64,000 bases of DNA from Fibrobacter sp. (GCA_024398965.1 JAKSIF010000010.1:25847-89846); one strand, 5' to 3'; shown: positions 26,775 to 36,491, numbered from the stretch's first letter. The notes: generated by a model from the letters alone, not told the origin. Numbers and translations: made by a program.

Positions 26775-26789
26775 TGGACAAAATATCCA
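26775..26789 (-). promoter_or_regulatory. GH43 upstream element, copy 1
   Basis: TGGAC-AAAAT-ATCCA lies 90 bp before the ATG of paralogue 1. Read on the minus strand it contains a -10-like TATTTT. See the matching elements at 29362 and 31817. Confidence 0.6.
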
Positions 26790-26860
26790 CAACCATTTAA
26801 CAGAATTGTCGTTTTTTTCAATAAAAACGTCATTTCGAAGGCCGGTCTACCCTTAACAAA

Positions 26861-26894
26861 AAAAAACGTTCCCGACTATCCGGAAACGTTTTTT
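26861..26894 (-). terminator. Terminator after the second GH43 gene
   Basis: Minus strand AAACGTTTCCGG and CGGGAACGTTT form the stem, then a T-run. Confidence 0.8.
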
Positions 26895-26929
26895 GGATGT
26901 GTATTTATGGAGACTTTTTGCGTTTGAGG

Positions 26930-29269
26930 CTAGTCAACGACGCGAACACGGCTGACCTTACCATTGGAACGGTTGCGAATCAGGAAGATTCCCTGCAAGC
27001 TCTTTGCTGCTGCAGCCTTCTGCCACAAGGCAGTAGCCTCAGCCTGAGAACGAGCATTTACAGAACCAAGCTTGGAACCGTTGAAGTCAAACACGTCGAA
27101 GTGGGATACTCCAAGGGTACCAAGGTTCATCTTGTGTCCAATAATGCCATCAGGTTCAGAGGGATCTTCAGGATCAACGGGATCAACTGCGGGATCGGAA
27201 GGATCAGTCGGAGTTTCTTCCGGGTCCTTCACAATGGGATCCGGATCCTTTTCGCCCTTGTTCACGAAGTTGATGTAGTCGATGTCCATCCAATCGCCGG
27301 TGACAGTAAAGCGAAGGACGTGTTCACCCTTGGTAAGCTTTACGTCGGCACTAACCTTGTTGTAGTCATCGTAATTCTCTTCGCCAGCTGTTGCTGCAGG
27401 AACTGCAATAGACTCGGTAATGTCCTTGCCATCCATGGAAAGCTTAAAGCCGGAAGTCGAGTTAGCAGAAGCAACAGCGGCATACATGGTGTAGTCGCCA
27501 TCGGCGGCAACATTCACGGTGTATTCCAGCCATTCGTCCTTCTGGTTGTAGCCCACAACAACGCGGTTGTTGGACTTCTTGTACAGATCAACGCCGGTAT
27601 CCTTGCGGTAATCGCTGTCGCCGTGGTTTTCTGCATCGTTATCACTGAAGGAAGCGTATTCATCGCCGCGGCCAGTGCCCGGAATGTCGAAGTCTTCCAT
27701 CTGGATGGTGCCAGGAATTGCCCACGGCTTGTTGCCATCATTGAAGGCCTTCTGCGGTTCCGGAGGAGTCTTGCCGCTACCTTCGAAACCCCAGCCCTTG
27801 ATAGCCATGGTGGAGTCCTGAGAACCCTTGAACACCAGGAACAGCTGTTCCACAATGCCGGAGAGGCCATCTACATCGCAGGAAGTTTCTGCGAAGGTGT
27901 TCTTGGAACCGGTCTTCTTGAGGGTACAGGTGCCAGCCAAGGTACCCGTTGCAGAACCCTTGCGGATTTCAATCTTGTTGTTGTCGGCAGTGCTTGCAGC
28001 TTCTACGGTGAAGCCTGTTGCACCCTTACCGAAATCTACACCAGAAACACGAATCCAGGATTCGCTACGGCTAGCCAGCGGAAGCAGGAGGCTACCGGAA
28101 ACCTTGCCCGGAGCATAGAGAGAACGGCTACGGACACCCTTCTGCTTGGAGCTGGTGAGAGCCGGATACCAATCGTAGGGATCGAAGTTTTCAATCTGCT
28201 TAGGACCTTCGTTGGTGCAGACCACCTGCTTAATGGTGCCGTCGGCGTTGTAGAACATTTCGTCCACAGAAACGCTGCGATGATATCCCGGATCCGGATT
28301 GGGTTTACCGTCATCGGCAGGAATGATTTCCAGGCCGTCGTGGCCCTTGGCAATACGGCGGTCGTGGTAAACTACGTAGGAATGGCCCTTGAATTCGGCA
28401 ATACCGTGATGGTTGTTGTTGCCGTTAATGCTCTTGCCATTCATGCTGGGGTCACCAAGGATTGTACCCTTCCAGGTAAAGGGGCCCGTAGGGCTAGAGC
28501 CCATGCCATAGTCGATGGTAGGTGCACCCTGCTGCCAGCCAGTACTGTAAGAGAAGTAGTAAGTACCCTTGTGCTTATGGATGTAGGAGGCTTCCAGCAT
28601 CTTACGGGTAGAAAGGCCATTCACCTTCACGTGAGTGCCGTTACCCACCGGGGCATCCTTGGCATCGTTCAGCTTCACAACGTCAAAGTTATCGGTATTA
28701 GGACGGCTAGTGCTTTCGCCGCCACCCCAGGTAACATAGGTAGTACCATCGTCATCGATGAAAATACCCGGGTCAAAGCACCAGGACACGCCATCGCAAC
28801 CGATAAGGCCGTTACGACCGCCCACAAGCTTGTCGGAGCCGCGGCCCACCGCATTGGACCAAGGACCGGCCATGCTGTCGGCCTTGATGTAGCCGATACC
28901 GCCGCCACCGCCATCGGGGAACACGATGTAGAGTTTACCCGTCTTGGGGTCAGCCGCAATGCCTGCAGCCCAAATATCGTTGATACCGCTCACCTGGCGA
29001 GCATCATAGATAATACCGAAGTCGGTCCAGTTCTGCATATCCTTAGAACGGAAACCGTAAAGAGCCTTAATGTTATAGCCGGTGGCGTTATATGCAGCCG
29101 GATCGTCAGAGTCCGTGATGATATAGAAGTATTCATCATCGGCGGCTGCACCCGGGTCAGCCAGGTAATGATAGGTGGAAATCGGGTTGTAAGCCAAGGC
29201 ACCCACGCCAAAACCGGCCATCAAACCCAAAGCATAGCATTTTTTCAATGCCGAGCCCAAAAATCTCAT
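26930..29269 (-). CDS. Secreted GH43 glycosidase with CBM6 (paralogue 2)
   Basis: The 779-aa protein has the same plan as paralogue 1: signal peptide (ALKKCYALGLMAGFGVGALA), GH43 domain with YLADPGAA, CFDPGIF and LEASYIHK, beta-sandwich module, CBM6 (TIQMEDFDIPG ... DWMDIDYINF), an acidic Pro/Asp-rich linker, and a tail ending SRVRVVD. Its tail resembles paralogue 3 (LQGIFLIRNRSNG versus LQGLFLIRNRANG) while its catalytic domain is closest to paralogue 1, so module exchange between the copies is likely. AAGGAG precedes the chosen ATG; the frame extends upstream 36 codons through the promoter element without a signal peptide. Confidence 0.93.
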   Translation of the reverse strand: MRFLGSALKKCYALGLMAGFGVGALAYNPISTYHYLADPGAAADDEYFYIITDSDDPAAYNATGYNIKALYGFRSKDMQNWTDFGIIYDARQVSGINDIWAAGIAADPKTGKLYIVFPDGGGGGIGYIKADSMAGPWSNAVGRGSDKLVGGRNGLIGCDGVSWCFDPGIFIDDDGTTYVTWGGGESTSRPNTDNFDVVKLNDAKDAPVGNGTHVKVNGLSTRKMLEASYIHKHKGTYYFSYSTGWQQGAPTIDYGMGSSPTGPFTWKGTILGDPSMNGKSINGNNNHHGIAEFKGHSYVVYHDRRIAKGHDGLEIIPADDGKPNPDPGYHRSVSVDEMFYNADGTIKQVVCTNEGPKQIENFDPYDWYPALTSSKQKGVRSRSLYAPGKVSGSLLLPLASRSESWIRVSGVDFGKGATGFTVEAASTADNNKIEIRKGSATGTLAGTCTLKKTGSKNTFAETSCDVDGLSGIVEQLFLVFKGSQDSTMAIKGWGFEGSGKTPPEPQKAFNDGNKPWAIPGTIQMEDFDIPGTGRGDEYASFSDNDAENHGDSDYRKDTGVDLYKKSNNRVVVGYNQKDEWLEYTVNVAADGDYTMYAAVASANSTSGFKLSMDGKDITESIAVPAATAGEENYDDYNKVSADVKLTKGEHVLRFTVTGDWMDIDYINFVNKGEKDPDPIVKDPEETPTDPSDPAVDPVDPEDPSEPDGIIGHKMNLGTLGVSHFDVFDFNGSKLGSVNARSQAEATALWQKAAAAKSLQGIFLIRNRSNGKVSRVRVVD

Positions 29270-29361
29270 ACATACTCCTTTTACTTGGCACACCATCCAA
29301 GTTATACACCTAAAACTACCTTCCAATTTGGAACTTGCACCGGGCCGTTCCTCACTTGTCA

Positions 29362-29376
29362 TGGACAATATATCCA
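29362..29376 (-). promoter_or_regulatory. GH43 upstream element, copy 2
   Basis: TGGAC-AATAT-ATCCA lies 93 bp before the ATG of paralogue 2. On the minus strand it contains TATATT. Confidence 0.6.
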
Positions 29377-29398
29377 CACCCCAAATTGCCCAAAAAAC

Positions 29399-29441
29399 AA
29401 AAAATGCCCCAAAAGGAGTCCCTTTTGGAGCATTTTGACGT
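29399..29441 (-). terminator. Terminator after the third GH43 gene
   Basis: Minus strand AAAATGCTCCAAAAGG pairs with CCTTTTGGGGCATTTT, followed by TTG and Ts. Confidence 0.8.
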
Positions 29442-29458
29442 GTACTTATGAAGAATTT

Positions 29459-31729
29459 TTACTGGATTGCGCGAACCCGGGTCACCATACCATTTGCACG
29501 GTTACGAATCAGGAAGAGGCCCTGCAGTTTCTTGTCGGCAGCAGTCTTTTGCCACATTGCGGAAGCTTCGGACATGCTGGAAGCCTTTTCGGAGGCCAGC
29601 ACATTGCCCTTCAGGTCGAAAATGTCGTAGTCTGCCTGGTTGGAAACATCCATCTGCATCTTGCCGGCAATTGCAGTCGGATCAGAAGATTCTTCGCCAG
29701 GATTTACCTCGGTTTCTTCACCCGGAAGAGGTTCAGAATCTTCGGCATCCTTACCAGCCACAAAGTTGATGTAGTCAATGTCCATCCAGTCGCCAGTTAC
29801 GGTGAAGCGAAGGATATGTTCGCCTGCAGGCAGGGTAACGTTGGCAGAGACCTTGTTATAGTCGTCGTAGTTTTCCTCACCTTCCTTAGCGGCAGGAACT
29901 GCGATGCTTTCGGTAATATCCTTGCCGTCAAGAGAAAGCTTGAAGCCGGAAGTAGCATTAGCGGAAGCCACTGCGGCGAACATGGTGTAGTCGCCAGCCT
30001 TGGTGACGTTCACGGTGTATTCCAGCCATTCGTCCTTCTGGTTGTAACCAACAACTACGCGATTGTTGCTCTTCTTGTACAGATCAACACCGGTACCCTT
30101 ACGGAGGTCGCTGTCGCCATGATTTTCTTCGTCGTTGTCGAAGTAGGAATCGTTGCCAGCACCGTAGCCCGGTTCGTCAAAGTTTTCCATCTGAATAGTG
30201 CCGGGGATTGCCCAGGCCTTGCCGCCAAACGGGGTCTGCGGTTCAGGTTCACGCTTGGTACCCTGGAATTCCCATTCCAGAAGGCCCATGGTGGAGTCCT
30301 TGGCACCCTTGAATACGAAGAACAGCTGGTCCACAACGCCTGCGAGGCCGGACATGGCACAGTCATTATCCTTGTAATCGTTCCAGCCGCTGGTCTTTGC
30401 CAGGGTGCAGGTACCAGCCAGAGTACCGGTGACGCTGCCCTTGTGGATTTCAACCTTGTTGTTGTCACCAACGCTAGCAGCCTTGATACGGAGATTTTCA
30501 GCACCATTGCCGAAGTCTACGCCAGTCACGCGAATCCAGGATTCCTTTGTAGCAAGCGGAGTGAGCACATGCTTTACGGCCTGGCCCTTGGTCCAGTCGG
30601 TACGGCTGCGGACGTTACGCTGCTTGGAACTGGTGAGAGCCTTGTAGGTATTGAACGGATCAAACTTACCAACCTGCTTGGGGCCTTCCTTGGTAAACAC
30701 CAGCTTGTTCATGGTACCATCAGCAGCATAGGTAATTTTATCAATACTTACGCTACGGTGGTTACCCGGTTCCGGATCGACGATGCCCAGGGAAGCGGGA
30801 TGTTCCTTCGCACGGACAAGGCGACGGTCATGATAGACTGCGTAAGTCTCGCCCTTGAAATCAGCAAAGCCCTGGTGGTTGTTACCGCCATCGCAGCTAT
30901 GAGTTTCACAGTCGTTAATCTGCCACACAGCACCAATGGCAATACCCTTATAGGAGTAAGGACCTGCAGGATTCTTAGACATACCGTAGCCAATTTCCTG
31001 ACCGCTATTATTGAAGCTGATGTAATACCAGTCGCCATGCTTGTGGATGTAAGGAGCTTCAAAGGACTTTTCAGCAGAAATTCTCTTCAGGGAACTCTTA
31101 TCCAAGGTCACCTTACCATTGTTTTCGCTGAACTTGATAATGTCAAAGTTGTTACCGATGGGACGCTTTACGGAGGAGGTAGAACCACCGCCGAAAATCA
31201 CATAGCCGGAACCATCGTCGTCAAAGAAGATGCCCGGGTCAAAGCAGTGGTCAATATCGTCACAGTTACCGAGGAAGCTGCTACCCCAGTTGGCAGCAAT
31301 GTAGTTTACGCCATAAGCTTCCTTGATGGGGTCGGTATAGGGGCCGTCGATGCTGGGAGCGGTAATCATGCCCACGCCGCTTGCGCCATCAGGATATACG
31401 ATGAAGGGGCGACCATTACGAACGGCAATGCCCGAGGCCCAGGTGTTACCCGGATAAGTGCCGAATTCGCGCTTAGACTGGAAAATCAGACCATGGTCAG
31501 TCCAGTTCACCATATCCTTGGAACTGAAAGCATACAGACCGATAATATTATAAGCAAACGGATTGTCACTTACGCACATATCATCGGTATCAGTCAGAAT
31601 GTAGAAGGTATCGCCATCAGAAGCTGCAGAGGGGTCTGCAAGGTAGTGATAAGAGGAAATCGGATTTTCTGCCATAGCGGCAGCAGCAAGCATGCTCAAT
31701 CCAAATACAGTCTTTTTAATATTAATCAT
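29459..31729 (-). CDS. Secreted GH43 glycosidase with CBM6 (paralogue 3)
   Basis: The 756-aa protein has a distinct signal peptide (MINIKKTVFGLSMLAAAAMA), a GH43 domain with YLADPSAA, CFDPGIF and FEAPYIHK (closest to the general GH43 consensus), the beta-sandwich module, CBM6 (TIQMENFDEPG ... DWMDIDYINF) and a tail ending TRVRAIQ. It is the first gene of the tandem in transcription order and the most divergent in the catalytic domain. GGAGTG precedes the ATG. Each paralogue has its own terminator and upstream element, so they appear to be three separate units rather than one operon. Confidence 0.93.
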   Translation of the reverse strand: MINIKKTVFGLSMLAAAAMAENPISSYHYLADPSAASDGDTFYILTDTDDMCVSDNPFAYNIIGLYAFSSKDMVNWTDHGLIFQSKREFGTYPGNTWASGIAVRNGRPFIVYPDGASGVGMITAPSIDGPYTDPIKEAYGVNYIAANWGSSFLGNCDDIDHCFDPGIFFDDDGSGYVIFGGGSTSSVKRPIGNNFDIIKFSENNGKVTLDKSSLKRISAEKSFEAPYIHKHGDWYYISFNNSGQEIGYGMSKNPAGPYSYKGIAIGAVWQINDCETHSCDGGNNHQGFADFKGETYAVYHDRRLVRAKEHPASLGIVDPEPGNHRSVSIDKITYAADGTMNKLVFTKEGPKQVGKFDPFNTYKALTSSKQRNVRSRTDWTKGQAVKHVLTPLATKESWIRVTGVDFGNGAENLRIKAASVGDNNKVEIHKGSVTGTLAGTCTLAKTSGWNDYKDNDCAMSGLAGVVDQLFFVFKGAKDSTMGLLEWEFQGTKREPEPQTPFGGKAWAIPGTIQMENFDEPGYGAGNDSYFDNDEENHGDSDLRKGTGVDLYKKSNNRVVVGYNQKDEWLEYTVNVTKAGDYTMFAAVASANATSGFKLSLDGKDITESIAVPAAKEGEENYDDYNKVSANVTLPAGEHILRFTVTGDWMDIDYINFVAGKDAEDSEPLPGEETEVNPGEESSDPTAIAGKMQMDVSNQADYDIFDLKGNVLASEKASSMSEASAMWQKTAADKKLQGLFLIRNRANGMVTRVRAIQ

Positions 31730-31816
31730 GTGACACTCCATATTGCACATTCCATACACTAGCATAAATGTATTCCATTTTTTTACCTGCAAACATGGTA
31801 CCACAAATAAATACCG

Positions 31817-31831
31817 TGGACGAATTATCCA
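31817..31831 (-). promoter_or_regulatory. GH43 upstream element, copy 3
   Basis: TGGAC-GAATT-ATCCA lies 88 bp before the ATG of paralogue 3. The 328-bp gap 31730-32057 otherwise holds heptad-like TTTAACC repeats (31905-31940) and the rpsO leader. Confidence 0.55.
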
Positions 31832-31961
31832 AGGCGAAATAGTAAACATTTGTTCACTTTTCTTAAAAACACACAAATTTTACCCCCCTTTTTCAATTCT
31901 TTAACCTTTAACCTCTAAACTTTATCCTATCTTTATCCAAGCGTCATTTCACCTTGGTATT

Positions 31962-32005
31962 CCCGACCAGTTTATTCCACTGGGAGTGCAAGTAGAATAC
32001 TCGGG
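31962..32005 (+). promoter_or_regulatory. Possible S15-responsive leader of rpsO
   Basis: CCCGA (31962-31966) can pair with TCGGG (32001-32005), enclosing a CCAGT/ACTGG hairpin (31967-31983). A nested helix-junction just upstream of rpsO is the kind of structure through which S15 represses its own translation in several bacteria. The fold is by eye only. Confidence 0.35.
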
Positions 32006-32057
32006 TGCAAACGTGTAACTAAGTAAAACAAACAAACCAAAAGGAACAGGTAGTAAA

Positions 32058-32330
32058 ATGGCTACTATTACTAAAGAAAAGGCTGCAGAAATCACCGCTA
32101 AGTTTGGCGCAAACGAAAAGGACACCGGTAACGTCCGCGTTCAGATCGCTCTCTTGACCGAAAAGATCAAGAACCTCACTGAACACGCCAAGCAGCACAA
32201 GAAGGACCATCACTCCCTGCGTGGTCTGGCCATGATGGTTGCAAAGCGCAAGAACCTCCTCAAGTACTACGGCGAAAAGGACATCGTCGCTCAGCGCGCT
32301 CTCATCAAGGAACTCGGTCTCCGCGGCTAA
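32058..32330 (+). CDS. rpsO: 30S ribosomal protein S15
   Basis: S15 binds the 16S rRNA central domain early in small-subunit assembly. The 90-aa protein shows the conserved DTGNVRVQIALLTEKI and HHSLRGLAMMVAKRKNLLKY segments that contact rRNA. AAGGAACAGG precedes the ATG. pnp follows after 20 nt, the classic rpsO-pnp pairing. Confidence 0.98.
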   Translation: MATITKEKAAEITAKFGANEKDTGNVRVQIALLTEKIKNLTEHAKQHKKDHHSLRGLAMMVAKRKNLLKYYGEKDIVAQRALIKELGLRG

Positions 32331-32350
32331 TACAACTGGAGATTTAAACT

Positions 32351-34618
32351 ATGTCTATTGACGCATACCAGGCCAAGTACGGCAAGATGCTCGATCCGAA
32401 GGAAGAGTCCGTTACTCTTCCCGACGGCCGTGTACTCACGTTCGAAACTGGCAGACTGGCAAAGCAGGCTCGCGGTTCTGCTGTTGCCAAGATGGGTGAT
32501 GCCTTCCTCCTTTCCACCGTCTGCTACGGCGAAGAAAAGGATGGAGACTTCTTCCCTCTGACTGTTGAATATCGCGAAAAGTCTTACGCTGCTGGTCGCC
32601 TTCCGGGTGGCTACAGCAAGCGCGAACCGGGTCGTCCCTCCGACGAAGAAATCCTCTCCGCTCGTATCATCGACCGCCCGATCCGCCCGATGTTCCCGGA
32701 AAACTTCACCCGTGAAGTCCAGGTCATCGTCCAGGTTCTTTCTGCCGACAAGTCCTTTGCTCCGGACGTTCTCGGTGTTAGCGCCGCATCTCTTTCCATC
32801 GGCCTTTCCGAACTTCCGTTCGAACAGCAGGTTGCAGCAGTGCGCGTTGCTGTCGTCGACGGCCAGAACATCGTGATGCCGACTTACGACCAGCTCGCTG
32901 TGGCCGATCTTGACCTGGTGGTCGCCGGTACAGAAGACTCTGTCTGCATGGTCGAAGGTGGTGCTTACGAAGTTTCCGAAGACACCATGATTGGCGCAAT
33001 CCTCGCCGGTCACGAAGTCATCAAGGAAATGTGCAAGGCCCAGCAGAAGCTGGTTGAACGTTGCGCAAAGCCCAAGATGGAACTGAAGCCCCAGCATGTG
33101 GGCGAAGAACACGAAAAGCTCCTCGCTACCGTTAAGGAAGTCGTTTGGGAAGAACTGAACAAGGACGTTCATTCCAACATGGTGAAGACCGACTTCTATC
33201 CGGCAATGGCAGACCTCTGCAAGCGCATGCTTGAAGATGAACGCATTACCGCTATTACCGGTGCTGGCGACGAAGCTGATGCAAAGCTCGTTGCCGATGC
33301 TAAGGCAATCTTCAGCGATTACGAACGCACCGCAATGCGTGAAATGATCCTGAACGAACATGTTCGTCTCGACGGCCGTACCACTACCGAAGTCCGCCCC
33401 ATCGAAATCGAAATGGGCGTGCTCCCGCGTGCTCACGGTTCCGCTATCTTCCAGCGCGGTGAAACCCAGGGTCTCGTTATCTGTACCCTCGGCACCAAGG
33501 CTGACGAACAGCGCTACGAAAGCTTGCAGGGCGAAGGCTCCAAGAGCTACATGCTTCATTACAACTTCCCGCCGTACTCCGTCGGTGAATGCAAGAAGCT
33601 TGGCCTTTCCCGCCGTGAAATCGGTCACGGTCACTTGGCCGAACGTTCTCTCGCAGCAGTTCTTCCGCTGCCCGAAGACTTCCCCTATACCATCCGCGTT
33701 TGCTCTGAAATCGAAGAATCCAACGGTTCTTCTTCCATGGCTTCCGTTTGCGGTGGCTGCCTTTCCTTGATGGACGCAGGCGTTCCTATCAAGGCTCCGG
33801 TTGCCGGTATCGCAATGGGCCTCATCTCCGAAAAGGGTTCCGTGAAGGAAGGCGGCAAGATCGAAATCTTGTCCGACATTACCGGCACTGAAGACCACCT
33901 CGGCGATATGGACTTCAAGGTGACTGGTACCGCCGAAGGTATCACCGCCTTCCAGATGGATATCAAGATCCGCGGTATCACTCCGGAACTCATGCGCCAG
34001 GCTCTCGAACAGGCCAAGCAGGGTCGTCTCCACATCTTGAACAAGATGACTACCCTGGGTCTCGCAGAACCTCGCCCCAAGGTTTCCGAAAAGGCACCCA
34101 CCATGCTCAAGATGAAGATTCCTACCACCAAGATCCGCGACGTGATCGGTTCCGGTGGCTCCGTCATCAAGGGCATGCAGGCTCAGACCGGTTGCACCAT
34201 CAACATCGACGACAACGGCAATATCGATATCGCTGCACCCAGCGGTAAGGCTGCCGCAGTTTGCCGCCGCATGATTGAAGAACTCACTGCAGAACCGGAA
34301 GCCGGCCGCAAGTACAAGGGCAAGGTGAAGACGATCCAGCCGTTTGGCGCCTTCGTTGAAATCCTCCCGGGTCGCGACGGTCTCGTGCACATCTCCGAAC
34401 TTGCAGACCATCGCGTCGACAAGGTCGAAGACGTTGTTCACGTCGGTGACGAAGTTGAAGTTCTCTGCCTCGGTGTCGATCCGAAGGGCAAGGTAAAGCT
34501 TTCCATGAAGGCACTGCTCCCTCCGAAGCCGGCTGAAGCTGCTCCTGCAGCAGAAGCACCGGCCGCTGAAGCTCCCGCAGCAGAAGCTGCCGCTCCTGAA
34601 GCACCTGCCGAAGCATAA
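32351..34618 (+). CDS. pnp: Polyribonucleotide nucleotidyltransferase
   Basis: PNPase degrades RNA 3' to 5' by phosphorolysis and can add tails. The 755-aa protein has two RNase PH domains (~10-230 and ~320-550) separated by the alpha-helical domain, a KH domain (~565-625, IGSGGSVIKGMQAQTG) and an S1 domain (~630-700, GKVKTIQPFGAFVEILPG). The catalytic region contains the expected GDMDFKVTGT acidic motif. The last ~30 residues are an Ala/Pro/Glu repeat beyond the usual end. GGAG lies before the ATG. It shares a transcript with rpsO and ends at a strong terminator. Confidence 0.98.
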   Translation: MSIDAYQAKYGKMLDPKEESVTLPDGRVLTFETGRLAKQARGSAVAKMGDAFLLSTVCYGEEKDGDFFPLTVEYREKSYAAGRLPGGYSKREPGRPSDEEILSARIIDRPIRPMFPENFTREVQVIVQVLSADKSFAPDVLGVSAASLSIGLSELPFEQQVAAVRVAVVDGQNIVMPTYDQLAVADLDLVVAGTEDSVCMVEGGAYEVSEDTMIGAILAGHEVIKEMCKAQQKLVERCAKPKMELKPQHVGEEHEKLLATVKEVVWEELNKDVHSNMVKTDFYPAMADLCKRMLEDERITAITGAGDEADAKLVADAKAIFSDYERTAMREMILNEHVRLDGRTTTEVRPIEIEMGVLPRAHGSAIFQRGETQGLVICTLGTKADEQRYESLQGEGSKSYMLHYNFPPYSVGECKKLGLSRREIGHGHLAERSLAAVLPLPEDFPYTIRVCSEIEESNGSSSMASVCGGCLSLMDAGVPIKAPVAGIAMGLISEKGSVKEGGKIEILSDITGTEDHLGDMDFKVTGTAEGITAFQMDIKIRGITPELMRQALEQAKQGRLHILNKMTTLGLAEPRPKVSEKAPTMLKMKIPTTKIRDVIGSGGSVIKGMQAQTGCTINIDDNGNIDIAAPSGKAAAVCRRMIEELTAEPEAGRKYKGKVKTIQPFGAFVEILPGRDGLVHISELADHRVDKVEDVVHVGDEVEVLCLGVDPKGKVKLSMKALLPPKPAEAAPAAEAPAAEAPAAEAAAPEAPAEA

Positions 34619-34647
34619 TTTCGACAAAATCGTTCTTTGAACACGAG

Positions 34648-34684
34648 CCCAACCACCAATGGTGGTTGGGCTTTCTTTTTTTGT
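34648..34684 (+). terminator. Terminator after pnp
   Basis: AGCCCAACCACC and GGTGGTTGGGCT form a perfect stem around AAT, followed by TTCTTTTTTT. Confidence 0.9.
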
Positions 34685-34784
34685 AAAATCGAATAAACAA
34701 ATATCACGAGATATTTTCAAATCTGTGACGTAGCGCACACTAAATATTTTTATTATTCATACTGTTTGGCGAATAGGTCTTTGT

Positions 34785-36491
34785 ATGGTTATCGGATATT
34801 TATTAGCGCTGTGCGTTCTTGCCGCAGTGAACATCATAATCCTCTTCCGCCTTTACCCTAGGCAGAACGGCCCCTATGCACTCATTTTCATGTCGGCCTT
34901 CGTCTCGTGCGTAGGCTTTCTGTTGATGGCTCTTTCCTCGGACCTTTCCGAGGTCCTTCTTGCCAACAAGATGAACTACGTTGGCGCCATATTCCTCCCC
35001 CTATTCTCCTTCTTTGCTATTCTCCAGATTTGCAAGATCAAGATTCCCAACCTTCTTGGCACGGTCCTGATTCTGCTTGCATTCGTTGTTTACGGTCTGT
35101 CTGCAACCGTAGGATTTAGCGACCTATACTACACTTCGGCAAAATATATCCTCACCTTTGGTGCCGGAAATTTTGAAGCAACCTACGGCCCCGGGCATGC
35201 CTTATTCAACCTGATGCTGGCATTCTATGTGTGTGCCAATCTCGGTGTGCTTATCTACGCCTTCCTCAAGAAAAAAAATGTTTCCTACAAGTGCCTGATT
35301 GCATTTGCCCTTTTGCAAGTCGCCACCATTATTTCCTTCTTCCTAGCAAGATTCCTCGGTGGAGACACCCTGGTGATGCCCGCAGTCTATGTATTCGACC
35401 AGTTCGTAATGCTCTACATCTGTAACCGCATCAAGCGTTACGACATAACCCAGAGTGTGGTGGATGCCCTTGAGGAAAACAACACAGACAGTTACGTATC
35501 CATTTCCTCAAACCTGAAATTTTTAGGATGCAACGACATCGCCTACACCAACTTCCCCGAACTTACAGATTGCCGAGTGGACCATACGATTATCTCGACC
35601 AAGGGGATTGTCGGTTACCTGCTGGAATGGGTTCTGCAGATTAATAGCGGCGAAGCTCCTGATAGCAAGAACTACGAATTCTCCGGAAAGCACTACAAGT
35701 TGACAGTCAAACAGATTTCCATATCCAAGCAAGTCACGGTTAACCTGTTCAAGATCGAAGAAGACACAAAGCTGCACCGCTATATCCAGATGCTCGGTTC
35801 CAGCAATGACCACCTGGAAACCATGGTCAAGGATAACGCCAACAAGATCCAGACCATGCAACAGCAGATGATGGTTGGCCTTGCCAGCATGGTCGAAAGC
35901 CGCGACAGCAACACCGGTGGCCATATCAAAAGAACCAGCGATGTTGTCGCCATCCTGGTAAACGAACTTCGCCGAGACAAGAGCCTTAGTTTTTCCAAGG
36001 AATTCTTTGACGCACTGGTTAAGGCTGCTCCTATGCACGATCTTGGCAAGATTGCCATTGACGACCAGATTCTAAGAAAGCCGGGGCGCTTTACCCCCGA
36101 GGAATACGAAGTGATGAAGACCCATTCCCAAAAGGGTGCGGTCATTGTGGAGAACCTGCTTTCCCAGGTACAGGACCCGAATTTCGTACAAATTGCCAAG
36201 AACGTTGCCAACTATCATCACGAGCGTTACGACGGCAAGGGTTACCCCAGCGGACTTGCTGGAGAAAACATTCCCTTCGAAGCAAGAGTCATGGCCATAG
36301 CCGACGTTTACGACGCCCTTGTCAGCAAAAGGCACTACAAGGACGAATTCTCCTTCGAAAAGGCATTTGGTATCATTACCGAAGGAATGGGAACTCAGTT
36401 CGACCCGAAGCTATGGAAGTGTTTCTACAACAGCCGTGCAAAGCTGGAAGAGTATTACTCCAAGGCAAGTTCCGATTATACCGACAGATAA
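34785..36491 (+). CDS. HD-GYP cyclic-di-GMP phosphodiesterase with 7TM sensor
   Basis: HD-GYP domains hydrolyse cyclic di-GMP. In this 568-aa protein residues 1-~215 form seven membrane helices resembling the N-terminal 7TM module of sensor histidine kinases. A PAS-like linker (~235-325) and a coiled segment (~330-365) follow, then the HD-GYP domain with His418-Asp419 in MHDLGKIAIDD and HHERYDGKGYP (478-488). All the metal-binding residues of active family members that I can check are present. Ligand and target process are unknown. The next gene begins 32 nt downstream with its own -10 box. Confidence 0.93.
   Translation: MVIGYLLALCVLAAVNIIILFRLYPRQNGPYALIFMSAFVSCVGFLLMALSSDLSEVLLANKMNYVGAIFLPLFSFFAILQICKIKIPNLLGTVLILLAFVVYGLSATVGFSDLYYTSAKYILTFGAGNFEATYGPGHALFNLMLAFYVCANLGVLIYAFLKKKNVSYKCLIAFALLQVATIISFFLARFLGGDTLVMPAVYVFDQFVMLYICNRIKRYDITQSVVDALEENNTDSYVSISSNLKFLGCNDIAYTNFPELTDCRVDHTIISTKGIVGYLLEWVLQINSGEAPDSKNYEFSGKHYKLTVKQISISKQVTVNLFKIEEDTKLHRYIQMLGSSNDHLETMVKDNANKIQTMQQQMMVGLASMVESRDSNTGGHIKRTSDVVAILVNELRRDKSLSFSKEFFDALVKAAPMHDLGKIAIDDQILRKPGRFTPEEYEVMKTHSQKGAVIVENLLSQVQDPNFVQIAKNVANYHHERYDGKGYPSGLAGENIPFEARVMAIADVYDALVSKRHYKDEFSFEKAFGIITEGMGTQFDPKLWKCFYNSRAKLEEYYSKASSDYTDR

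Noticed and set aside
26776..26792. DnaA-box-like ATATCCACA near 26783 and 29370
   Set aside because: One mismatch from TTATCCACA, only two copies, no AT-rich unwinding region or dnaA/dnaN nearby; better explained by the shared GH43 element.
26897..31762. A 1621-codon open frame on the plus strand across the three GH43 genes
   Set aside because: It is antisense to three well-supported enzymes, has no domain, signal peptide or ribosome-binding site, and reflects the sense genes' avoidance of TTA, CTA and TCA codons.
32327..34738. An 803-codon minus-strand frame over pnp
   Set aside because: It mirrors pnp codon use and contains only low-complexity Cys/Gly/Phe-rich sequence.
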